Below are positions 38,549-46,864 of a DNA stretch of 64,000 bases, piece after piece. Position 1 is the first letter of the stretch. Each line of letters starts with the position of its first letter. The translations under genes and the position numbers were made by a program. The notes under the pieces were generated by a model, which ran no database searches, was not told the origin of the DNA, and saw nothing but the letters and a program-made list of their open reading frames with translations. Source of the DNA: Halapricum salinum (GTDB lineage Archaea > Halobacteriota > Halobacteria > Halobacteriales > Haloarculaceae); the NCBI RefSeq assembly GCF_004799665.1, contig NZ_CP031310.1, positions 736,887 to 800,886 of the forward strand. The letters are read 5' to 3'.

Positions 38549-38664
38549 AGATACGCGAGCCAGCCGACCGTCAGCGCGAGGCCGCCGACGCCGACGACGA
38601 GGCCGGCGAGGTTGACCAGCGGTTCGTTGACGGAGACCGCCGATTCTGCGAGTGGTGTGAACAT
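38536..38664 (-). CDS. 42-residue single-helix membrane protein
   Basis: The product MFTPLAESAVSVNEPLVNLAGLVVGVGGLALTVGWLAYLYRD has one hydrophobic helix covering most of its length, with the basic YLYRD end inside. Length and the PLVNLAGLVVG core are what I see in conserved haloarchaeal microproteins. The start at 38664 was chosen because longer in-frame extensions are non-acidic. It overlaps the end of the CinA-like gene tail-to-tail. Confidence 0.65.
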   Translation of the reverse strand: MFTPLAESAVSVNEPLVNLAGLVVGVGGLALTVGWLAYLYRD

Positions 38665-38732
38665 AGTCGATCCTGCGAGCGCGGGGCTCAAAAAGTGTGC
38701 GTCTCGACCCCATCCCACGACGTCACGGCCGG

Positions 38733-39131
38733 TCACCCGGCTCGTCGGGAGCGTGCCTGCTCGTGGTGATGAGCTGCCTTGCGCGTCTCGCCTTTCTCGG
38801 CCAGCAACGCAGCGAACTCCTCGTGGACGGTGGCGTCGGGTTCGAGGTCGAGCGCCCGTTCGTAGTGGCAGGCCGCGCTCTCGTGATAGCCCGCCGCCGC
38901 GAGCACGTCGGCGTACTCCCGGTGGACGACGGCGTCCTCGGGCCGTTCGTCGAGCACCTGCTGGAGATGGTGGGCGGCCCGGGCGTGGTGGTCCGCGTCG
39001 GCGAGCGAGCGCGCGTGATCGAGCCGCGCCGCTTGATCGTCGAACTGTGCTGTGTGCGTCTGTCGTCCGTCGGATTGCTCCGAGGCCCCACCCCGGAGTC
39101 GATCGGCGAACTGCTTGAGTTTCGAAAGCAT
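38733..39131 (-). CDS. Tetratricopeptide-repeat protein
   Basis: The 132-residue product has a helical N-terminal segment (MLSKLKQFADRLRGG) and about three TPR-like helical pairs (ARSLADADHHARAAHHLQQVLDERPEDAVVHREYADVLAAAGYHESAACHYERALDLEPDA). TPR proteins mediate protein-protein contacts; the partner is unknown. The final repeat ends in a basic segment. The next feature upstream is the inverted repeat at 39184-39265. Confidence 0.82.
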   Translation of the reverse strand: MLSKLKQFADRLRGGASEQSDGRQTHTAQFDDQAARLDHARSLADADHHARAAHHLQQVLDERPEDAVVHREYADVLAAAGYHESAACHYERALDLEPDATVHEEFAALLAEKGETRKAAHHHEQARSRRAG

Positions 39132-39183
39132 CTGTCCCCCCAGACGAGCGCGAATTCGACGACGTGATTGTTAAGTGTTCGTC

Positions 39184-39265
39184 ATAGTGGTTGCTGTAGC
39201 GATTTACCGGTCCGATGGCACCGTTCCGTGCGATCGATCCGGAACAGACCGACAGCAACCACTAT
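39184..39265. repeat. 82-base element bounded by a perfect 14-bp inverted repeat
   Basis: ATAGTGGTTGCTGT at 39184-39197 faces its exact reverse complement at 39252-39265. The 54 bases between contain shorter complementary blocks (CCGGTCCGATGG, GATCGATC). It lies between the divergent TPR and ATP-NAD kinase genes, overlapping the likely promoter region of both. It may be a miniature mobile element or a protein-binding palindrome. Confidence 0.6.
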
Positions 39266-39308
39266 CAGACACCGAGGGGCTTTCCTGCCGGCGCACACAG
39301 GAGTGGAT

Positions 39309-40388
39309 ATGCGCAGAATCGGCGTCGTCGTCAACCCAATCGCCGGCATGGGTGGCCGGGTAGGGCTGAAAGGGACCGACGGAAACGTCCAGCAGGCGCG
39401 CGAGCGCGGTGCCGAGCCACGGGCGACCGACCGCGCCCGCGAGGCTCTGGAAGCGATGGCCGCGACCGACGCCGATGTCGAGATCGTGACCTACGCCGGC
39501 GTCATGGGCGAGGCCGTCGCCCGCGAAGCGGGATTCGACCCCGAGATCGTGGGCGAGGCCGCCGCCGGCCGCGACGCCGACATCGTGGAAACCACGGCCG
39601 ACGACACTCGCGCGGCAGTTCAGTCGTTTCTCGATCGCGGGGTCGATCTCGTGCTGTTCGTCGGCGGCGACGGGACGGCCGTCGACGTCGCCGAGGCACT
39701 GGAGGGTGCGGAGGCCCCGATCTTCGGCGTTCCCGCGGGCGTCAAGGTCTACTCGTCGGTATTCGGGGTGACACCGCGAGCAGCCGGCCGGATCGCCGCG
39801 ACCTTCGACGCCGTCGAGGAGGGCGAGGTCAACGACATCGACGAGGACGCCTATCGCGAGGGGACGGTCCGTTCGGAGTTGCGCGCGGTCGTGAACGTTC
39901 CCCGGGCCGAGGAGCGCCAGGCGAGCAAGCAACTGGCCGCCGGCACAGTGGAAGCCGTCGCCGAGGGCTTCGCCGACGAGATTCGAGCAGATGTGACCTA
40001 CGTGTTCGGCCCCGGCAGCACCGTGGGTGCAATCGAACGCGAACTCGACTTCGAGGGGTCGCCGCTGGGCGTCGACGTCTGGCGCGACGGCGAACTCCTG
40101 GTCACAGACGGGAGCGAGCAAGAGATTCTGGACGCGCTGGGCGAGGAGAACGTGATCGTCGTCTCGCCGATCGGCGGCCAGGGGTTCGTCTTCGGCCGCG
40201 GCAACCAGCAGCTCTCGCCGGACGTGATCCGCCGCTGTGAGATCGAGGTCGTCGCCTCACGCCGGAAGGTCGACCAGCTCGGCGTCCTCCGGGTCGATAC
40301 CGGCGACGCCGAACTCGACGGGCAGTTACGCGGGTGGCAGCGGGTTCGCGTCGGTCGGTTCGAACGGCGACTCATGGAAGTCGTGTAA
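39309..40388 (+). CDS. ATP-NAD kinase family protein (COG3199 type)
   Basis: The 359-residue product starts MRRIGVVVNPIAGMGGRVGLKGTDG and has the NAD-kinase nucleotide loop VDLVLFVGGDGTAVDVAEAL. The variant SSVFGVTPRAAGRIA and the C-terminal YVFGPGSTVGAIERELDFEGSPLGVDVW follow. COG3199 proteins are a long form of the NAD-kinase fold with uncertain specificity, so NAD phosphorylation is an inference. The ATG at 39309 is downstream of the inverted repeat, which would otherwise be translated. Confidence 0.87.
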   Translation: MRRIGVVVNPIAGMGGRVGLKGTDGNVQQARERGAEPRATDRAREALEAMAATDADVEIVTYAGVMGEAVAREAGFDPEIVGEAAAGRDADIVETTADDTRAAVQSFLDRGVDLVLFVGGDGTAVDVAEALEGAEAPIFGVPAGVKVYSSVFGVTPRAAGRIAATFDAVEEGEVNDIDEDAYREGTVRSELRAVVNVPRAEERQASKQLAAGTVEAVAEGFADEIRADVTYVFGPGSTVGAIERELDFEGSPLGVDVWRDGELLVTDGSEQEILDALGEENVIVVSPIGGQGFVFGRGNQQLSPDVIRRCEIEVVASRRKVDQLGVLRVDTGDAELDGQLRGWQRVRVGRFERRLMEVV

Positions 40389-40491
40389 GCTACCAGCAGG
40401 CGGTGGCGTCGTCTAGGTCGCGGGTGGACGAACGACCAGATATAGTCGTGTATGCACAAGGTTAAGGTACACTGCCGATCATAAAGGACGT

Positions 40492-41541
40492 ATGGAAACC
40501 AGGAAAGTGCAGCGGCTGGGGCCATCGACGCTGGCGATGACCCTGCCGGCGGAGTGGACCTCCAACCAGGGCGTCGAGAAGGGCGACGAGGTGTCGCTGC
40601 GGATCGGCGACAAGGGAACGCTGACCGTCCTCCCCGAATCAGTGCAGTCCGAAGAGTCCGAAGCGATCATCCACGCGGCGGGGCTGGACGCCGACAGTCT
40701 CGAACGCGCGATCGTCGCCCAGTACGTCCTCGGGCGGCGGATCATCCACGTCGATGCCGGCGACGGCGCGACGCTGGCGAGCGAGCACATCAACGCCGTC
40801 TACAACGCCGAGACCCAGCTCATGGGCCTGGGCGTGATCGAGGAGACGCCCGAGCGGATCGCCATCCGCTGTTCGGTCGACCCCGAGGACTTCACGCTGG
40901 ACAACCTCATCGAGCGGCTGGAATCGACCGGCTCGACCATGCGAAACGAGGCGATCAAGGCGCTGGCTCACGGCAACCCGGATCTCGCTCAGCGAGCGCT
41001 CAACCGGGAACGACAGGCCAACAAGATCTTCGTGCTCATGCTTCGGTTGATCTTCACCTCCTACCAGAATCCGAATCTCGCCCGGGCGGTCGGGCTGGAT
41101 GACGGCTTCCCGCTGATCGGGTATCGCTCGATCGCGAAGAACCTCGAACTGACGGCGGACAACGCCGAGGACATCGCCGAGATCGCGCTGGAAGCCGAGG
41201 ACCACTCGCTGAAGGTCGACTCCTCGACGATGCAGCGGATCCGCGAGTTCACCGATCAGGTCAACGAACTCACCGAGCAGGCCGCCCACGCGGCCGTCCA
41301 GCGCGACTACAACGACGCGATCGAGGTCCGCCAGCGCTACTCGGAAGTCGAGAATCGCGTTCGTGAGATCCTCGACGACCTCCCGGAGATGGCGAACACG
41401 GACTTGCTCGAAGTCCGGGAAGTGCTCGTGAGCCTCCAGCAGACCGCCGAGTACGCCGTCCGGAACGCCGAGATTGCGACGAACCTCGCGCTGAACGAGG
41501 AGAGCGAGCACACGACGATCCAGACGCCCGCCAGCGAATGA
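40492..41541 (+). CDS. PhoU-domain regulator with AbrB/SpoVT-type DNA-binding domain
   Basis: The 349-residue product has an N-terminal swapped-hairpin domain (METRKVQRLGPSTLAMTLPAEWTSNQGVEKGDEVSLRI), as in AbrB. Two PhoU-like helical bundles follow (about 110-230 and 235-330, with LERAIVAQYVLGR, STMRNEAIKAL and ENRVREILDDL). Proteins with this architecture are archaeal regulators of phosphate uptake. No pst genes are in the window, so regulation would act at a distance. It has no membrane segments. Confidence 0.9.
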   Translation: METRKVQRLGPSTLAMTLPAEWTSNQGVEKGDEVSLRIGDKGTLTVLPESVQSEESEAIIHAAGLDADSLERAIVAQYVLGRRIIHVDAGDGATLASEHINAVYNAETQLMGLGVIEETPERIAIRCSVDPEDFTLDNLIERLESTGSTMRNEAIKALAHGNPDLAQRALNRERQANKIFVLMLRLIFTSYQNPNLARAVGLDDGFPLIGYRSIAKNLELTADNAEDIAEIALEAEDHSLKVDSSTMQRIREFTDQVNELTEQAAHAAVQRDYNDAIEVRQRYSEVENRVREILDDLPEMANTDLLEVREVLVSLQQTAEYAVRNAEIATNLALNEESEHTTIQTPASE

Positions 41542-41571
41542 CTTAAGTTTCGACTGGCGGTAGCGACGACC

Positions 41572-41760
41572 ATGACCGAAACGGCGACGGGCTCAGACCT
41601 CGGAATCGGCCTCGCGATGGCCTTTGGCGCACTCGGGCTAGTCGGTGCGGCCGTAATGTATCTCGCAGCCGAAACACAGGAGATTGCGGCCGGCGGGTTC
41701 GCGCTGGCCGTCATCGCTGGTGGTCTGGCGGTCGCAGCGCTGCACGTCTACGGCGGGTAG
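41572..41760 (+). CDS. 62-residue two-helix membrane protein
   Basis: Two hydrophobic helices (about 11-31, 40-59) make up the product MTETATGSDLGIGLAMAFGALGLVGAAVMYLAAETQEIAAGGFALAVIAGGLAVAALHVYGG. A TATA-like CTTAAG lies about 28 bases upstream. It looks like a conserved haloarchaeal microprotein of unknown role. Confidence 0.7.
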   Translation: MTETATGSDLGIGLAMAFGALGLVGAAVMYLAAETQEIAAGGFALAVIAGGLAVAALHVYGG

Positions 41761-41813
41761 GGCAATCCTGCCACAAACAAACGATTTTTACCGCCCAGCA
41801 CGTACACGTAGGC

Positions 41814-42038
41814 ATGGGCGAATTCAGCGAGGAGGAACGGCGCATTCTGGAGTACGTCCGCGAACGCGCTGCCGGTGGCGAGGCCTACCTCCGCGCCAAG
41901 CAGATCGCCGAGGGGATCGGCCTCTCGGCCAAACAGGTCGGCGTCCGCCTGCCCCGACTCGCGGAGAAGTCCGAGGATGTCGACATCGAGAAGTGGGGCC
42001 GCGCCCGGTCGACGACCTGGCGGGTCACCCGCGCGTGA
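41814..42038 (+). CDS. DUF7123-type winged-helix miniprotein
   Basis: The 74-residue product (MGEFSEEERRILEYVRERAAGGEAYLRAKQIAEGIGLSAKQVGVRLPRLAEKSEDVDIEKWGRARSTTWRVTRA) is a compact winged helix. A paralogue on the other strand at 58815 shares the SAKEVG/SAKQVG turn and the D(I/V)EKWG....TTW.VT ending. A DNA-binding role is inferred from the fold. TTTTTACC at 41784 is the likely TATA. Confidence 0.8.
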   Translation: MGEFSEEERRILEYVRERAAGGEAYLRAKQIAEGIGLSAKQVGVRLPRLAEKSEDVDIEKWGRARSTTWRVTRA

Positions 42039-42105
42039 CAGCCGCCGTGCGGCGGACGGCTGGTCGTAGGCAGGCTTTTTTGCTCCCGGGACCCCTACGC
42101 CCGGT

Positions 42106-42540
42106 ATGACGATTCGGGTCGAGCGCGTCGTGTCCGTGCCTGCACCGCCAGAACGGGTCTGGGAATTCATCGTCGACCCCGAGAAGCGCGCTCGACCGAT
42201 CAGCGTCGTCGTCGACTTCGAGTTGAAAGACGGGGACGGACGAAAGGCGACCTGGCAGATCAAACTCCCGATCCCGGTGATCAACCGAACGATCACTATC
42301 GAAACCGAGGACGTCGAACGCGACCCACCCCGGTACGTCAAGTTCACCGGTCGCTCGAAAGTGATGCGCGTCGTCGGCGAGCACGAACTCGAACCCACCG
42401 AGGAGGGCACGCGACTGACCAACCGCTTCACCGTCGAGGGGCGGGTCCCAGGTGTCGAACGCTTCTTCAAGCGGAACCTCGAAACCGAGTTCGACAACCT
42501 CGAAGACGCGATCTTCGAGGATCTCGGACTGCGGCCATGA
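42106..42540 (+). CDS. SRPBCC (START-like) family protein
   Basis: The 144-residue product (MTIRVERVVSVPAPPERVWEFIVDPEKRARPI...) has the helix-grip fold pattern: the opening V..V.VPAPPERVW, a central beta sheet, and the C-terminal helix RFFKRNLETEFDNLEDAI. Such domains bind hydrophobic ligands in a cavity. The identity of the ligand cannot be read. Its stop overlaps the start of the nitrilase gene by four bases (ATGA). Confidence 0.85.
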   Translation: MTIRVERVVSVPAPPERVWEFIVDPEKRARPISVVVDFELKDGDGRKATWQIKLPIPVINRTITIETEDVERDPPRYVKFTGRSKVMRVVGEHELEPTEEGTRLTNRFTVEGRVPGVERFFKRNLETEFDNLEDAIFEDLGLRP

Positions 42541-43346
42541 AGCTCGCGCTCGCCCAGCTGGAGATCGAGCCAGCCGCGAGAGACGAAAATCTCGAGCGAG
42601 CGCTCACAGCGATCGAATCGGCCGCAAGCGACGGTGCGGACCTCGTAATTCTGCCCGAGCTGTTCTCCGTGGGCTACTTCGCGTTCGATTCCTACGCTCG
42701 CGCGGCCGAGTCGCTCGTCGGCCCGACGCTCGAACGGCTCCGAGAGACGGCTGTCGAGCAGGAGGTTGCACTCCTCGCTGGGAGCGTCGTCGAAGATCTG
42801 GCCGAGACGGCTGCCGAGACCGATGTACTCGTGCCGGCCGGCGAGGGGCTCGCCAACACCGCGGTCCTATTCGATAGCGAGGGCGAGCGCCGGCTCGTCT
42901 ACCGAAAGCACCACCTCTTTGGCTACGACTCGGCCGAACAGGAGCTGCTCACGCCGGGCGAGCGACTCCCCGTGGCCGACCTGGGCGGGCTCGGCGTGGC
43001 CGTCACGACCTGCTACGACCTGCGCTTTCCCGAACTCTATCGCGAGTTGGTCGAAACAGGGGCCGAACTGGTGCTCGTCCCGAGCGCCTGGCCCTATCCC
43101 CGCGTCGAACACTGGCGACTCCTTCCACGGGCGCGAGCGGTCGAGAACCTCTGTTACGTCGCCACGACCAACGGCGTCGGGACGTTCGACGACGCAGAAC
43201 TTCTGGGCCGGTCGGCAGTCTACGATCCCTGGGGGACGACACTGGCCAGTAGCGGGGACCAGCCAGGGCTCGTGACGGCGACCGTCGAGGCCGAACGTGT
43301 GAGCGAGGTCAGAGCGGAATTCCCAGCGCTGGCGGACAGGCGATAG
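42537..43346 (+). CDS. Carbon-nitrogen hydrolase (nitrilase superfamily)
   Basis: The 269-residue product has the Glu-Lys-Cys triad: Glu in VILPELFSVGYF (near 41), Lys in VYRKHHLFGYDS, and Cys in TTCYDLRFPELYR. It would hydrolyse an amide or nitrile in the cytoplasm; members of this branch act on omega-amides or as unknown amidases. Its translation is coupled to the SRPBCC gene. A conserved start MKLALAQLEIEPAARDENLERAL fits the family. Confidence 0.9.
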   Translation: MKLALAQLEIEPAARDENLERALTAIESAASDGADLVILPELFSVGYFAFDSYARAAESLVGPTLERLRETAVEQEVALLAGSVVEDLAETAAETDVLVPAGEGLANTAVLFDSEGERRLVYRKHHLFGYDSAEQELLTPGERLPVADLGGLGVAVTTCYDLRFPELYRELVETGAELVLVPSAWPYPRVEHWRLLPRARAVENLCYVATTNGVGTFDDAELLGRSAVYDPWGTTLASSGDQPGLVTATVEAERVSEVRAEFPALADRR

Positions 43347-43577
43347 GTGAACAGTCGAGACACCCTCTTTTATGATGGCGTAGTCCTTACGCCTACTCGC
43401 CGGCACGACGCTTTTCTCGTCATCGCCGGCGAAAACCACGATCCGCCTCGCTGCTCGGCCGCGTCGCTCGCCTCGGCCACAGGTCGTCCGGACGACCTCT
43501 CCCGGTCGTCTCTCGTCCACCACGTCTCCTGTCCTCGCGGTCGTCAGGCTTAGTTCCCTCCCGCGACAGCGTTCGGT

Positions 43578-44021
43578 ATGTCCTGGCGTGAGATCCGACC
43601 CGTCGCCCTCGGCGTCGTGCGGCGCGGCGACGAACTGCTCGTCGGCGAGGACTCCGATCCGGCGACCGGCGAGACGTTCTACCGGCTGCTCGGCGGCGGT
43701 GTCGAGTTCGGCGAGCACAGCCGCGAAGCCGTCGTCCGTGAGTTCGCAGAGGAGATGGGCGTCGAGTTTCGAGTGGAGCGCCACGTCGGTACTTTCGAGG
43801 ACGTCTTCGACGTCGACGGCGAGACGGGCCACGAAATCTGGCGGGTCTACGCGGGCGAAATCGTCGAGGAGTGGCCCTACGAACGCGAGCAGTTCGAGTT
43901 CGACGAGCGCGAGCGCGGAGAGACGTGTCTCGCGCGGTGGCTGTCCGTCGAGACGCTTCGAAACGAGGTGACGTTCTACTCACCGGCGGTGCTGGACGCG
44001 CTGGAGGAATCTGCCCGGTAA
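43578..44021 (+). CDS. NUDIX hydrolase
   Basis: The 147-residue product has the NUDIX box GGGVEFGEHSREAVVREFAEEMGVEF, matching the Gx5Ex7REUxEExGU pattern with its metal-binding glutamates. It would hydrolyse a nucleoside-diphosphate-linked substrate of unknown identity. About 230 bases upstream of it are non-coding, with GGCGTA-TACGCC and CGCCGGC-GCCGGCG stems. The convergent aldehyde dehydrogenase gene ends 95 bases after it. Confidence 0.92.
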   Translation: MSWREIRPVALGVVRRGDELLVGEDSDPATGETFYRLLGGGVEFGEHSREAVVREFAEEMGVEFRVERHVGTFEDVFDVDGETGHEIWRVYAGEIVEEWPYEREQFEFDERERGETCLARWLSVETLRNEVTFYSPAVLDALEESAR

Positions 44022-44116
44022 CACGGGGTCAGAAGAACTCGGGGCGGTGGCCGTGCGAGCGTTTCATCGCTCGCGTCGGGGAAAGGCAGGTCCGTTGTGG
44101 CGGAACCAGTGAGGTC

Positions 44117-45637
44117 CTACTCGTCGGTCTTGATCTCCGCGCTCAGCCCCTGAGCCATCTCGATCTCCTTGGAGTTGTTCAGCGTCCAGGCGGTGCGCTC
44201 GGTGACGGCCTCGATGACCTCGCGGGCGTGTGGCGGGCCCGACCCGGACATCTTCACGCCGCCGAAGGGCAACTGGACCTCCGCGCCGATACACGGAAGG
44301 TTCCCGTAAGCCAGGCCGACCTCGGCGTTGTCACGGTAGTAGTTGATCTGTCGGTAGTCCTCCGAGATGACCGCGCCCGCCAGGCCGTAGTCGACGGCGT
44401 TGTGGATCTCGACGGCGTCCTCGATCGTACCCGAGTACTCGATCAGCGCGACGTGCGGGCCGAACACCTCCTCGCGGATACAGCGCAGGTCGGGGTCGTA
44501 GTCGACCTCGTAGACGAACGGCCCGACCCAGAACCCATCCTGAAAGCCGTCCGGGATCTCCGCGTCGTCGAGTCGCTCGCGATCGACGAGGACGTTCGCG
44601 CCCTCGGTCCGGGCCAGATCGTTGTAGCGGCCGAACTTCTCGACCTGGCTCTCGTCGACGACCGGCCCCATGAAGGTGTCTTCATCGAGGGGATCGCCGA
44701 CAGCGACGTCCTCGGCCAGATCGACGAAGCGGTCTTTGAACTCGTCGTAGACGTCCTCGTGGACGATCAACCGCTCGCTCGACACGCACCGCTGACCCGT
44801 CGTCTTGAAACTCGACATCACGGCGGAGTGAAGGGCGATATCGAGGTCGGCGTTCTCGGTCACGATGATCGCGTTCTTGCCACCCATCTCACAGCAGGCG
44901 CTTCTGCCGGGCTGGCCGCCGATCTTGCCTGCGACCTTGTGACCGACCTCCGCCGAGCCGGTGAAGAGAACGGTGTCGACGCGCTCGTCCTCGACGATGG
45001 CGTTGCCGGCGTCCCCGTAGCCCTGGACCATGTTGAACACACCGTCAGGAATACCGGCGTCGTCGAACATCTCGGCGATGGTCTGACCACACCACGGCGT
45101 CTGCTCGGCGGGCTTCCAGACCACGGTATTCCCTTCCACCAGTGAGACGGCCATGTGCCAGAACGGGATCGCGACCGGGAAATTCCAGGGCGTGATACAG
45201 CCGACGACGCCCTTCGGTTTGCGGCGCATGTAGCTGTCCTTGCTGGAGATCTCGCTGGGCACGATATCACCGTGGGGGTGGCGAGCGTTGCCGGCGGCCC
45301 ACTCGACCATGTGCCAGGCCTCGGTCACGTCGGCTTTGCCCTCGCTGATCTCCTTGCCGCACTCTCTGGTGACGATCTCGCCCAGTTCCTGGTGGCGATC
45401 CCGGAGTTCGTGGAAGACGTCCCAGAGGTACTCCGCGCGGTCGATGTAGGACTCTGCACGCCACTCCTCGACGGCGTCTTCGGCAGCTGCGACGGCCTGC
45501 TGTACGTCGTCGGGCGTCCCGCGTGGGAACGTCCCCAGTGTCTCTCTGGTGGCCGGATCGACGCTGTCGAAGGTCTCGGTTCCCTCGCCGTCGATCCATT
45601 CGCCGCCAACGTAGTGCTGATAGGAATCTGACGCCAT
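44117..45637 (-). CDS. Aldehyde dehydrogenase
   Basis: The 506-residue NAD(P)-dependent enzyme has the nucleotide-binding GVVGCITPWNFPVAIP, the general base region CCEMGGKNAIIV (Glu), and the catalytic Cys in TTGQRCVSSERL. The C-terminal motif is PFGGVKMSGSGPP. Substrate specificity cannot be assigned from motifs alone. The ATG at 45637 follows a TATA element (ATATAAAG on the plus strand at 45661-45668) at the leaderless distance. It is divergent from the YihY gene. Confidence 0.92.
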   Translation of the reverse strand: MASDSYQHYVGGEWIDGEGTETFDSVDPATRETLGTFPRGTPDDVQQAVAAAEDAVEEWRAESYIDRAEYLWDVFHELRDRHQELGEIVTRECGKEISEGKADVTEAWHMVEWAAGNARHPHGDIVPSEISSKDSYMRRKPKGVVGCITPWNFPVAIPFWHMAVSLVEGNTVVWKPAEQTPWCGQTIAEMFDDAGIPDGVFNMVQGYGDAGNAIVEDERVDTVLFTGSAEVGHKVAGKIGGQPGRSACCEMGGKNAIIVTENADLDIALHSAVMSSFKTTGQRCVSSERLIVHEDVYDEFKDRFVDLAEDVAVGDPLDEDTFMGPVVDESQVEKFGRYNDLARTEGANVLVDRERLDDAEIPDGFQDGFWVGPFVYEVDYDPDLRCIREEVFGPHVALIEYSGTIEDAVEIHNAVDYGLAGAVISEDYRQINYYRDNAEVGLAYGNLPCIGAEVQLPFGGVKMSGSGPPHAREVIEAVTERTAWTLNNSKEIEMAQGLSAEIKTDE

Positions 45638-45660
45638 GCTCGGGAATTGGACGCCGGCTG

Positions 45661-45668
45661 ATATAAAG
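45661..45668 (-). promoter_or_regulatory. TATA box of the aldehyde dehydrogenase gene
   Basis: The minus-strand sequence CTTTATAT lies 24-31 bases upstream of the ATG at 45637, so the transcript is probably leaderless. Confidence 0.55.
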
Positions 45669-45757
45669 ATCATTATAAACCACCATGATAAAATCGCCGC
45701 TCGATATGCGCGGCGGGGGACGGCCATCCTTTTGGTCCGAGCAGCGAATCGGATAGT

Positions 45758-46864
45758 ATGCAGATCGATCGGGCGCGGGTCGAGCGCGTGGTTCGGGCGA
45801 TCGTCCACGAGGCCCGCGTCGAGAAGATCCCGTTTCTCGCCGGGAGTATCGCCTATCACGCGTTCGTCTCGCTGTTGCCGCTGTTCGCGCTCTTGCTGTA
45901 CGTCGCCTCGGGCCTCGGAAATGCGTCGATGGAGGCCGGACTCATTCGATTGAGCCGCGCAGTCTTCACCGAGGGCGCCCAGGAGGTGCTAATCGCGGAG
46001 ATGCGCGACGCCAGTCGCTCGACCGGCGTCTCGGTCCTCGGGATCGTCGTGTTGATCTGGGGGACGTTACGAATCTTCCGCGGGCTGGATACGGCGTTCT
46101 CGGACATCTACGAGACAGAAGCCGAGAACACCTTTTTCGACCAGCTCACCGACGGCGTGCTCGTGCTGGGCACGTTCGCCATCGCGATCCTGCTCGCGGT
46201 GCTGGTCTACCGGGTCGTCCCGACGGAGGGCGCTCTGGCGTTCGTCGAACCAGTGGTGGTCGTCTTCGGCCTGACGCTCGTCCTCCTGCCAATGTACTAC
46301 GTCTTTCCGGACACGGACGTCAGCGTCCCCGAGATCCTTCCCGGGGCCGTCTTCGCCGCGGTCGGCGTGACGACCTTCCAGGCGGGCTTTCGCTTGTACG
46401 TCAGTTCGGGCGAGCAGAACGTCGTCGGCGGCATCCTGCTGTTGTTGACCTGGCTGTACGTCACCGGCCTCGTCATCCTGCTCGGGGTCGTCGTCAACGC
46501 GGTCCTCTCGAACCGGAGCGCGGACGTGAGCATCCGGCCTGTCATCGGCGGTATCAGCCCGATCGACGAGACCGGACGCTGGACGAAGACCGAGTTGCAG
46601 CACGCCCTCTCGACGATCGACGCACGAACCACCTCGCGGACGCCGCTCGGGCTGCGAATCGACGAGGAGACGATCGAGCTGCCGGCCCCCCAATCGATCG
46701 AGATCGCGAGCGAGGACGGACTGCTCGGGAGCGGGCCTGAATCGTCGACACTGACGCTCCGGTGGACGCCCGCAACGTTCGACGACGCGGCCGATGAGAC
46801 GGCCGGAGACGAAGCTGACGAGGCATCCGAAGACGGAGGCGACGACGCACCCGACGACACCTGA
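45758..46864 (+). CDS. YihY/BrkB family membrane protein
   Basis: The 368-residue product has an N-terminal region (KIPFLAGSIAYHAFVSLLPLFALLLYVASG) and about six membrane helices. They include GVSVLGIVVLIWGTLRIFRGLDTAF and LLLLTWLYVTGLVILLGVVVNAVL. These are signatures of the YihY family, once misnamed ribonuclease BN. A cytosolic acidic tail of about 70 residues follows. The function is unknown. Its stop lies directly against that of the AAA ATPase gene on the other strand. Confidence 0.9.
   Translation: MQIDRARVERVVRAIVHEARVEKIPFLAGSIAYHAFVSLLPLFALLLYVASGLGNASMEAGLIRLSRAVFTEGAQEVLIAEMRDASRSTGVSVLGIVVLIWGTLRIFRGLDTAFSDIYETEAENTFFDQLTDGVLVLGTFAIAILLAVLVYRVVPTEGALAFVEPVVVVFGLTLVLLPMYYVFPDTDVSVPEILPGAVFAAVGVTTFQAGFRLYVSSGEQNVVGGILLLLTWLYVTGLVILLGVVVNAVLSNRSADVSIRPVIGGISPIDETGRWTKTELQHALSTIDARTTSRTPLGLRIDEETIELPAPQSIEIASEDGLLGSGPESSTLTLRWTPATFDDAADETAGDEADEASEDGGDDAPDDT

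Noticed and set aside
43347-43553. A 68-residue open frame in the gap before the NUDIX gene
   Set aside because: Its second half is Arg/Ser-rich, unlike neighbours, and no promoter or start signal fits.
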